Source of the DNA: Aplectana chamaeleonis
Lineage: Eukaryota > Nematoda > Chromadorea > Rhabditida > Cosmocercidae
Reading direction: 5' to 3'
Assembly (NCBI GenBank): GCA_029168955.1
Contig: JAPDOI010000135.1
Coordinates: 1,492,501-1,556,500 of the forward strand
DNA: 64,000 nt
In this document: in pieces, positions 10,964 through 20,500 of the stretch
Numbering within the stretch: the stretch's first letter is position 1
How the letters are laid out: the number at the start of each line of letters is the position of its first letter
Notes under the pieces: model-generated
What the model saw: only the letters and a program-made list of their open reading frames with translations
What the model was told of the DNA's origin: nothing
The model's database searches: none
Made by a program: the position numbers and the translations under genes

Positions 10964-11540
10964 TGTGAACCTCTCACTCGTGGTCATCACCCAATATAGC
11001 CTGCATTAACAAAGTTTGGGTGCAAAAATACCATTTCTGTTCTACACTTATAGTTAGAACGAATCGAATGACCGAATCATCATCGAGGAAGTCGACATCG
11101 ATAAATTGATTTAGTCGACTATTCGGAAAGTTGACATTCCTTATAAAACGAACTGAGGATCATTAGAGAAATGGTGCGTCGAATTTCCCGCAATTTCTTG
11201 AATACCATTTTTTTTTAATCCAAATCCTTACCTTACAAATGGAGTGTGCAAATTTAGACCATAAGTTGTGTCGTAGATATCGGAGGTAAAAAATGTGCTT
11301 TACGACTGATTCGAAAAAATCGATCACATGAAGAATGTGATTCTCGACTCACTCAGAACGGCGATCACTCGAAAAAGCGTAATTTTCGGCTTGTTCGGAA
11401 ATCCTATAATTTGAAAAAAAATTTTATTTGCCTAACAATAAGTATACTTTGCAAAGTGGTATAGCACCTCCTTTTTTAACCAGGAGTGACCAAGGAACAA
11501 GAGAAGTACAACAAGCCGCCCGTATGGACAACCCGATGGT
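10964..11540. other. TTCGA-rich non-coding stretch
   Basis: GTCGACTATTCGGAAAG-type phrases resemble the TTCGAA repeats at 8109-8461 and 35654-35890. No gene is seen. Confidence 0.4.
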
Positions 11541-11933
11541 CCGAGTGAAGGTCTCAGACAGACTAAGAAAATCGTCGCATTCAATGCGAGTCGAATATGC
11601 ATTCGACTCGAGTGACCACACCCATCAAAAGGTTCTATCGCAGGGGCATGTGCTGCAAGGTAGACCAGCGCTACCCTCTCAGGCAATCGTCACATTCAAT
11701 GCGTGTCGAGTATGAATTCAACTCGAATACAAGGCGATTTCGAGCACAGTCGGGGAATGTGCTGCAACCGCAGCACGTGCTCCTATTGTGCTTCGAATTA
11801 TAGCACGTGCCCAACAAATAAAAGATTCAATGGGTGTATGATACACATTCAACTCGACGACAAAACGATTTCTCAAAAAAAATAGGAATACGCCACACCC
11901 TTGGGGCGGTACTCAAATGCCGGCAGCGTCGTC

Positions 11934-11955
11934 GGTTCAATTACCCAAGTTTGCG
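11934..11955 (+). other. SL1 spliced-leader-like sequence
   Basis: GGTTCAATTACCCAAGTTTG plus CG matches 20 of 22 bases of the nematode SL1 exon. It is followed by GC-rich sequence, not by a GT donor and Sm site, so it does not look like a working SL RNA gene. Confidence 0.55.
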
Positions 11956-12365
11956 GCACCTGATCCCGCCCCGCCGCTATAGGCCCCGTCCAACCGCTGT
12001 GGGCCGCAGATGGTGCCCGGCGAGCTGGCCGAGTGGCACGTCGATGTGCTGCTACGATAGCGCTGGAGTACCTTGCAGTACATGCTCCTGCAAATCAACT
12101 TCGCAACACCTGCTCCTGCGATGTAATTTTGCAGTATGTGCTGCTGCTCGGAGAACGTCCCCTGCGATGGAGCCTTTCGATGAGTGTGGTCTTTCGGATT
12201 GAATGCTTACTCAACACACATTGAATGCGGCAGTTTCCTGAGCTAGTAGCGCACAGGCACGCGACGCGGCCGGCACACCCACATGCAACGCCTCCAGCTC
12301 GTTGATCCCCATCTGAGGCCGCCAGCGGTTGGAAGAGGTCTCCAGCATTTGGACAGCCCGACTAC

Positions 12366-12387
12366 CTCAAACTTGGGTAACTGGACC
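12366..12387 (-). other. SL1 spliced-leader-like sequence with GT donor
   Basis: The minus strand reads GGTCCAGTTACCCAAGTTTG plus AG, 19 of 22 bases of SL1, and is followed by GTAGTC, which could be a donor. No Sm-binding AATTTTGG is visible downstream, so an intact SL RNA gene is doubtful. Confidence 0.5.
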
Positions 12388-12609
12388 TGCGATGCTGCCG
12401 ACATCTGAGTTCTACCTCAAGAGTGCGTCGTATGCTGTCCTTTTCTGGGAAATCGATCCGCATCGAGTTGAATAATTGCAATTTAAAACACAATGGGAGC
12501 ACGAGCTCGCCTGGCAGCAAGTTTTCTGACTATGCTGGAAACCGCCTTGTCTTCGAGTTGAATGCATGTTCGACACTCAATGAATGCGGTGCTCAGACAG
12601 GATTGGCTT

Positions 12610-12695
12610 TACGACCCCGTGGAAGTTTGGGTGCATTCGGTGCATTGATGGGTCGGAGGGCCGTGAAACCAGCGAGGCGGTGGGCGCGTCTCGAT
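12610..12695 (+). repeat. Dispersed repeat, copy also at 14792-14872
   Basis: GACCCCGTGG...TTTGGGTGCATTCGG...GCATTGATG...CCGTGAAACC and GCGAGGCGGT are shared by the two copies over about 80 bp. Confidence 0.6.
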
Positions 12696-12719
12696 TTCTA
12701 CCACGCCGTTAACGAAAAA

Positions 12720-14400
12720 TAGGGCGGCGAGTCAGATGTGTTACGCAATTGCACGGAAAGCGTGTCAATGCGCCAACTGAATTCGGAATCATCATCTTTT
12801 TCATCGTTTCTCATTCTTCCTTTTTCTATCTGTTCGCTGTTTATCTCTGATTCGATATTTTATCTGTATATTGCCCGTATGGGAAGTTGCGGCACTTCTG
12901 ATATGCCTTTACCAGCCAGATAACCACTGCGCCGCGGCTTCCTTAAAGTATGATACGAATCATGCATTACGTTTTTATGTGCAAAGAATTGCATACACAT
13001 CTAAAATTTACAGCACATCGCAGTCTTCTTCTTGAAATAGTACGGTTCAACTTCCCACTCTCTTTCAAAGCCAAAAGATCAGGGAAAGAATAGTCAGGGC
13101 CCCTTTTTTTGAACTCAGTGACCACTTTTACTCACCACGCTGCGCGATTCCACCTATGAGGGAGTATGAAGTCGAACTAAAAGTTATTCTAGACACCTGA
13201 TCCACAGCGGGAATGTTAATTCTCGCGTGTTAATGGGCACATAATATGCTATAAAATAGGTGCACAGAGTTTGCGCCAACCTCCAATGGGAAACGTAAAG
13301 TCTCATTAGGATCCATGACGACGTTAGGAATGTCCGCGCTCAAGACGCCATCCCAGTCCTTTGAGACTACTCTACTCGGTAACACATTTTAATTATCATA
13401 CAATCTAGAAATCGAGTAAACTAGCCATTTAGATTTCCTACTCGATTGTTTCGACTACGACCACGATGAAGTACAGACCGATGCTGTGAGAAGCTCAACG
13501 CCGTCGAGGTAGTATTGGGTGTAGATTTCTATGCGATGCTCCGATAATCGGTGAATCCCTTCTCATTTTACAGATACATATTTCAGACATTTCCTGCGGC
13601 TGAAGCGCGATATGGTTCTGGGGTGCTCGTAGGGAAAGGATCCACAGGCGTGTGCAAGTAAGTACTTCGGGGTCCGCAAATAGCATTGTTAGTTTTTTCC
13701 TACTATCCAGCTTTGTATGTATATACACTGGGTAATGTTTTGCGAAAATATATGAACATCTATTCATTCCTCTTCCAGCTTCGCGCCAAACGGGCCAGCA
13801 CTGAATAGAATCCACAGTCATCCGGCGAAGGAAGCTATTGCGATACTCAGATTTTCTTCTGCGTATGATATTTAATATTATCGTGATGTTATTACATTAT
13901 TACAGCTCTTTTGTTCACTTACTATCTCTATACTGTTTATAGTTGTCTTTTCTCAGGACAAAATTACTTTCACTGTTGTCAGTTCATTCTGTGAACAATG
14001 TCCTTTTGTCAGGGTTTCCTTCTAATGGTTTTTTTCAAATTCCAGTTCTTATTAGTTTGCTATTTCACCACGATGACGATTTTTTAGTCATCTTTTGCGT
14101 TGAAAGTCTTGTTAGGTTACCAGCTTGTTATTTGTTAAATTCCCTTTGACGAGACATTTATTATTGGGCTCCCCTTCCTTTTTGTCGCAGTCCCAGAACT
14201 GCAGTTTTGATTGCGAAGTCTCCATTTTGTTGCATGATATGTAGCAGTTCGTACAGTTTCTTTATTACTGTGTAAGTAAGTGTTCAGTACGCTTTGTTTT
14301 CGATTTGAGATCTTTTTGAGAAACCCGTTGGCTCAAGAGTAAGAATATTCCTTTGATTGCATGATTGTTGAATTTTTCTGAAATAAATAAATTGTACTAT
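12720..14400. other. Intergenic stretch with one decayed M8 half-copy
   Basis: Near 13268-13318, GTTTGCGCCAACCTCCAATG and GTAAAGTCTCATTAGGATCC match one arm of the palindrome at 15952-16084. The remainder shows no supported gene. Confidence 0.4.
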
Positions 14401-14422
14401 CCACAGAAAACCAGTGAATTAT

Positions 14423-15150
14423 ACGCGGGAAATGGTAAAAATCAATACGAAGGGTAAGGACGAGCGAAGGTATAAGTAATAGACGTAATCGGTCATCTAG
14501 GATTTCAAAATAGGTCAAAGGTAGGCATTTCCTGTACAGGTGGTAGGGTTGATGACGTCACGAACATTTATTTGAGAAGGGGTCACCCCGTCCACTGTGG
14601 CGTCGGCGATATCTTTCTCAATGCGGGGCCGCTCCGTTTGGTGCAGGGTTGATGACGGCGCTACCCATGCAGGCATCGCTCCGTCGACCTTGGAGTTTGC
14701 GACCGCGCTGTGCGAGCGACTCACCCCGTCCGGGAGCTTCCCGGCACGGTCGTCGAATCGTGCCTGAGCGATTATCTGAGGAAATGGCTATAGGACCCCG
14801 TAGACATTTGGGTGCATTCGGGGCATTGATGAGTCAGGATACCGTGAAACCCGCGAGGCGGTAGTCCAGTTACCGCCGCGGATCATTTGATAGACTCAAT
14901 AAAAGTGCCGCGGATGGTCCGCTAAATGTTGTTATCGGAGCCAAATTCTGCTCCGCGGGATAGGGGCTCTCTACTCACAGAGGGAGGAGTTGTCCTGTGT
15001 TTACAGTTCGAAACGTCACGCAAAACCGTTGTCCGCAAATGCAGACCGGAGTTTGGTTCCGAGAACGACAGTATATGCGGGAAAAGGTGAAAACTTGTAT
15101 GAAGGGTAAAGACGGGCAATCCAATAGGTGATACAGGTCATACTGTGCTT
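14423..15150. repeat. Repeat cluster shared with 16.7-17.0 kb
   Basis: About 110 bp around 14500-14610 (TCATCTAGGATTTCAAAATA, GGTCACCCCGTCCACTG) recurs at 16868-16980. A second unit (GCGGGAAAtGGTaAAAA ... GAAGGGTAA) occurs at about 14429-14500 and again at 15073-15140. An imperfect inverted pair, TCGGAGCCAAATTC and GAGTTTGGTTCCGAGAA, spans 14930-15070. The ORFs here are not supported. Confidence 0.55.
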
Positions 15151-15405
15151 CTCTGGGCCGAATTCCGGTCCGCGATTGCGTCTCGACACGCTTTGCAGCC
15201 GCGCGCTTTCGAGTCAGAAAAGTTTCCAGAGCCGCCGAACTGTTGACTCTATGTGGGTTTTAGAAAGTGGAAACGAAATAAAATTGCAGAAAGCTCTATA
15301 AAAAAGCCATATCGAGTCGGCTTTGGCGCTAGAAACTCGATTGACTCGGGCGCGTGTGGCCGCAAAGCGTGTCGAGACGCAATTGCGGACCGGAATTTGA
15401 CCCAG
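15143..15405. mobile_element. Fold-back MITE, family M1, copy 3 (right end lost)
   Basis: The left end CTGTGCTTCTCTGGGCC follows TA at 15141-15142. Both arms of the palindrome are present, but the right end stops after GGAATTTGACCCAG and lacks AGAAGCACAG. The sequence then changes abruptly to a GC-rich open stretch. Confidence 0.8.
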
Positions 15406-15585
15406 GCTCAGATACTCGAGGTGGGCAAGCCCTACTTCCACCAGTACGCCAACCTTCCTTCCATGACAAGGCTGGCGTGCCAGTTGAACGAGACTGGCGC
15501 CCCCATCATCTCTTCGCGGTGGGGCCGTCCTACCGCGGTTCTCACCCGCAGTGGTTACGCGGGTCTGCCCAAAGCCAATATTTAG
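15406..15585 (+). CDS. GC-rich coding-like fragment of unknown origin
   Basis: Directly after an acceptor-like TTTGACCCAG lies a 180-nt stretch with strong C/G third positions that ends at TAG. It encodes KPYFHQYANLPSMTRLACQL, then NETGAPIISSRWGRPTAVL. The codon use is unlike its neighbours and like a real exon. I do not recognise the family. It abuts the broken right end of an M1 MITE, so it may be a captured gene fragment or a single orphan exon. Confidence 0.35.
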   Translation, partial: AQILEVGKPYFHQYANLPSMTRLACQLNETGAPIISSRWGRPTAVLTRSGYAGLPKANI

Positions 15586-15951
15586 GCGCCCTAGAATTTA
15601 CTCCGTTCTCATCGCTTCCTCACCGTTCAGGACGATTTCCACCCTAATTAGACTAGCAAAGCACTTGAGAACTACTAATATTTATTACAATTATCGGAAT
15701 ACTCTTCACTTTAATGGTAGTTTACACAAATATCCACAGTCGTACAAAGTGAGGCGGCTTCCATAATCTTCCTCGTTTAGATTTCACTGAAAAGTAGCCT
15801 TTAATAACACACATTGAGTCTTTGTTTATGAAAATCGTTAAATCCGATGAATCAATAATCTGTGGAAACCAGCTCAAGTAAAAAAAAAACAAAAATCGCA
15901 ACCTCCACGGTTCAGATGTCAACACAAAAGAATAATAGGAATGTAACATCA
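15586..15951. other. Spacer, nothing recognised
   Basis: AT-rich non-coding sequence with no supported feature. Confidence 0.4.
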
Positions 15952-16084
15952 GCACGGATCCTGAAGAGACTTTGCGTTCCCCATTGGAGGTTGGCGCAAA
16001 CCCGGCGCACCTATGTTATAGCATATGGCGCCGAGTTTGCGCCAACCTTCAGCAGTGAACGCGAAGTCTCTTCAGGATCCGTGC
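15952..16084. mobile_element. Palindromic MITE, family M8
   Basis: GCACGGATCCTGAAGAGACT on the left and its exact complement on the right form the outer arms. Inner arms TTGGCGCAAAC/GTTTGCGCCAA pair as well, around a short AT-rich loop. A decayed half lies near 13268-13318, and a diverged whole copy at about 62210-62297. Confidence 0.85.
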
Positions 16085-17533
16085 CGACGTTAGCAGATCC
16101 ACGAAAAAGGAAAAACAACATGTAGAGCATAACGATGCGAGTGTATGCCGAATTTCAGCGGGTTCAACACTGCCTTCTCATTCCAGTAGTTCCTCGTGTC
16201 GTCCCGAAGTTACCTCCGTAGTTCTGCAATAAGACTATCTTCGTCAGAAAGACTGCATAACAAACCTCACTGCAAGGGAAGCTACCTTCTGAGCTGTCTA
16301 GTCACATCCACTATTAACGACGGCGCACTTGTAATCGCGCACATCGCCCCTGAAAATCAAAGTTTCAGGTGGTGGTTAAGTGCTGTGAAGGAACGGTACA
16401 AAAATACCTATTGATAAGCTGATGGCTTCACGGATCCGTCTTCCACGTAGTTACGTCGGATCGTTTCTGGAGGAGTGGCCTTTTTTCATCTCGGGAAGAC
16501 GACGGAGATCCCACAAATAAAACATATCGGAAGGTGGAATAGTGCCCTGAGGACAATACAAATGAATGGCTAAACAAATCTACTAAGAGGAAAAAACGGA
16601 ATTTTGATTCGGAGTTGTGAAATCAGAAGAAGAATAATGAAGTGGTGAAACAAATGACGAAAACGAGGGTTGAGATTGTGTGCTCCACCGTTGAAAACCT
16701 GCTCGAATCCCAACGGTCGCGTCGCGGTGCAGAGGGCTGGCTCAACGGTGGTCTGAGCGCCGTCCCTCTCAAGTCTCCGCCCACAATTACAGTTCAAGGC
16801 TGACCCCCTTGTGCGAAAATGAACGAGGCTTGCCCCCCCCCCCCCCGAGTGCCTGAGGAGAAAGCACAGTAAGTCATCTAGGATTTCAAAATAGGTCAAG
16901 AGTAGGCGGTTCATGTAGGTACAGATCCTGAGGTTGATGGCGTCTTTTTGTAAAGGGGCCACCCCGTCCACTGTTGCGTCGTGCCTGATGTCGGCTGTTT
17001 GAACATGAGTTCGCGGCAGCCGCATTGCGACGGCGGAAATGTCGCGCGCGCCGATCAATTTTTGCTGCGTATCTTAGCGTTGACTGAGTATCGGCGCGCG
17101 TACGCGCGGCTATTGGCGAGAGTCAGACGAGTCTCATCCCTCTGCGTCCATCACTTTTCTTTTTCGACCTTTTCCCTTTCGACGGGGCTTTTCGAAAAAC
17201 ATTCAAGCTGGAGGCTCAGATGAACCTTCTGCTGAATCTGAGACTTCATCATCATATCAACTTGTTGATAATTGAATCTGCCTTCTGTGGTTGCGTCATT
17301 TCAATGATTTATTCCAGTATATACGAAATTGTCTAAATAGTATCAGTCATTTTTAAGCGTGATGCATTCACGGCAAGGCGTTTTTTCCTTATTCACTTCC
17401 TTTTTACGATATGAGTCATTGCGACAACAATGCTTTCCGGCTGTGATTTGTATATATCGTTGTGCTCAAGAGCTGTTCGTGTCGTTTTAGCGAGCGTTAT
17501 TGATTCGATCCCCATTTCAGTTTCAAATCGGTG
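16085..17533. other. Upstream region of the VAP gene
   Basis: A repeat shared with 14.5 kb lies at 16868-16980. CpG-rich sequence (GGCGCGCGTACGCGCGGC) near 17095 could be promoter-associated. A minus-strand ORF at 16570-17058 runs over the shared repeat and is not supported. Confidence 0.4.
17511..17533 (+). promoter_or_regulatory. vpr-1: Probable trans-splice acceptor of the VAP gene
   Basis: CCCATTTCAG ends 13 bases before the ATG at 17534. A near-consensus nematode acceptor this close to the start codon, with no upstream coding exon, suggests addition of a spliced leader. This also supports the chosen start. Confidence 0.6.
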
Positions 17534-17597
17534 ATGTCGGAATATAAGCCTGTGCAAGTGCTGCAACTAACGCCACCGAAGGAACTTGTTTTTCAAG
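17534..17597 (+). CDS. vpr-1: VAP exon 1 (start codon)
   Basis: It encodes [20 protein letters not shown], then QG. This is the first beta strand of the MSP domain, with the family's P-x-x-E-L-x-F pattern. The donor is CAAG|GTACGC, phase 1, matching exon 2. Confidence 0.85.
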
Positions 17598-20500
17598 GTA
17601 CGCTTTTCGAGTAGTGGTTTTGCGTACTTCGTTTCGTTATTTCTCCCTGAAGACCGGAAGTATAACCGCTTAAAGAAAACTCCATTATCTATATCACAGG
17701 TTGATTTGAAAGCGGCAAAAACTAAAACAAGCAATTGGAAATTTTGAATAGCAACATTAAAATTAAATCCTTCAAATCAGGTCCATCATATTTTTCTGCT
17801 TCTTCTGTATGCGCAGTTGTCAGAAATTGTTCCTTCCAATTTATCCTGGTTAGTGTTGAACTTTCACGTGGACTACGTGCAAATGACTATCCACTCCTTC
17901 AATAGGGCCTTTCAGAGTGGCGTCTCTGCAAATTTCTCTGTCACAGGGATTGTACAAAACACAGGGGTGCTATGTAGTACTGCATAGAACTCCCCATTTT
18001 TTGTACAATCCCTGCGACAGCGAATCTCGCGGCGACGCCACTCTGAAAGGCCCTAATGTTGTTTCTTCCTCTCCGTTTCTTTCGTTTCATACTTATTAAT
18101 ATCCCATTTTATCGATTCGGGCATCTATTAGAATTAGGCGAGCCACTCATGATTGTGGAAGCTTTTCGTAACGTAATCTATTGGGAGCTATGTGGGAAGG
18201 GGAATTGTATCGCACTTGACCTCGCCCATTTTTCCCTCCCGCTATGACTCCTGATTTTTGCAGGTACTCTTGCAAAAACTCGTTTGCGACCCCATAAGAG
18301 ATTCGGAAAATTCTGGGTCGGAGGGTCACCGGCAGGGTCAAGCGGGGTCGCGAAATTTCTCAACAGGGGTGGGAGGGGGTCGCAAATTTCTTGACCCAAA
18401 AATGATAGAGGGGGGTCACAAGAATTTCGGACCAAAAATGAACATTTCTGAAAGTCATTGGAAATTGAAAATTATGGTTATTCAACACCATAAAGTACCT
18501 TTTCAGTTGTCTATACTTGAACATTTTCTTTTGAAAAAAAAAGTGCTAAAAAATTACACCTCACGGGGATCGCAAAAAAATTTGGATTTTAGGAAAAAAG
18601 TTACCTCCTGACTCTCCTGATTTTGCAAGGGAAGGAAAACCCCGGGTTGATGAGAACCTTGCGGAGTGTGGAAAACCACGGTGTATACACAGAAATCGTT
18701 CGTTGCAGAAGTTTATGCAATGAACTACTTCGCAAATTTCCCATGGGTGGAGCCATAAATGGGATCCTAACAAACAAGAATTCCCATGATTTCTGTTTTC
18801 GCGAAGAAATTTTTAAAGGAAATTTTTTTCATTGCCTGCTCTACCCATAAGGCGCACGGAAAATTTTTCCACCAAATCAACTGGAAGTATTCAAACTACG
18901 GAGCGTCACTATTTAGGTGTGATTCACAGGCCTTTGCCAATTTATTCTTCTGCCTCTACTGCCTGATTTCACTTATTCGGCTAAGAAAACCCTAGGCCCC
19001 GAATCACGGAAGATCAAGCGTTCGCGGGAAAGCAAGAAAACGCTTAATTCAAAAAAAAAAGATTAATTCATTCTCAAATATCGAAAAGTCGTATTCAAAT
19101 AAATCAAAGAGCATTGTAGTGTTGACTGAAGCTTGAAAAATTTGAAATAAATAAAGCCTCTCCAAGGAATATTGGAATGGCAAAGCTCTTCATCTAAAAA
19201 CTCTTCCGGCCCAGTTCAGAATGTTGTTCATAATCTCCGAGGAAATTCTTCGGAACCCTCCTGCTTCAGTGGTGATGGAGGGGTTAGAAAAGCTAATCGA
19301 TATAACGAAAGGTGGTGAGTGGAACGGCCAATCTAAAGGGCGGAGGGAAATCGGGCTTTGGGTCCTGAAGCGATTGCCGGATTACGGTAGCCAAAATACG
19401 CCGAAGTTCTACCATCAATGGCTTTACAGCGAAGCTATGTGAAAAATTTCGGCGGTTTTGAAGGAAGGCAAGGGAAGGCGAGTGGTGGCCGTGGAGCGCG
19501 CGTTCTGTACTGAATTTTCACCTCATCTTCCCTTCGACTTACCGGCGGGTTGATGGCAATTTCGACTCTTGAGAATAGTTCACCATCATATACCTCCTTG
19601 CAAAAAAAAGATCTTTTCATGCTCATGAGAAGGTTTCTAACTTCAGCACGTAGCTGCATGGAATTTTTTTCTAAGATTTGGTGGATTAATCGGAAAGAGC
19701 ACCTCGAATCGAGTGTGACTGCTAATGGGTTACCGGGTCGCCAACGCGTCAGTGTAGTGGTCTTTTAATACGGTCACACCAGATTACTGGTTTTGACACG
19801 TTGATACAAATTTCGAATCTTGGAATTCTAACAAAGGATGAATTCCACATCGGTTTAAACATGCACTTCTCGGGCTTTCTGGGCGGCCGTAGCGCTTTCG
19901 TCGGTCCTGCGGCGCTTTCGTTTAGCGGATCTATGTCAAAAGGCGCGCATCGGCGTTCTCTACCGTAATCTGCTCATCCGTAGTCGGTCCGCAGTCCGTA
20001 GGCGGCCCAAAAATCCTTGATCTACGCCTGCAGCAGAAAACCTCCCCCACGACCTGCGGTGGGGTTCCGCCCTCACGAGGCCCCAGTGGTTGAAACCATG
20101 CTGTTCGCGAAGGGTGATTTGAAGTCCCCTTCCATTGCCGGCATCGAATTGCCGAATAAGGCCTCAAGTGAGATCAGGCCTTATATACCTGCTGTCCATG
20201 TGATTACCACAAGGTCATCTGGTCAATTCGATTGATGTAATTGCGTGAGAGAACGGTCCGCGTACCTTTATCAGCCCGAGAGCAAACCCGATTACGTGGG
20301 TTGTTTCGAAACTACGGAGGTGTCAAAACATGCAAGGAACAGGGGAAATTTTCAAATCCCACGAGTTTACTAGGGTGGCCATTTGATAACATAACCCACT
20401 GGAACTTGTTCAGAAAAAAATATGCCGCGCTATCGAATGGAATTCACAGATAAAGTTTTTACAGAGAGCGAACAATAACAAACACGTGTGAGGGTTTAGA

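Larger units (their letters stand above)
11560..12640. repeat. Mosaic block with repeated and inverted ATTCAATGCG motifs
   Basis: ATTCAATGCGTGTCGAGTAT-like units occur directly near 11578, 11696 and 11826, and inverted near 12190 and 12560 (TTCGAGTTGAATGCATGTTC). Two SL1-like sequences lie inside. Many short overlapping ORFs have no domain support. The block may be one large decayed fold-back element. Confidence 0.55.

Noticed and set aside
16570..17058. 162-codon minus-strand ORF
   Set aside because: It runs across a dispersed repeat (copy at 14.5 kb) and shows no coherent protein features.
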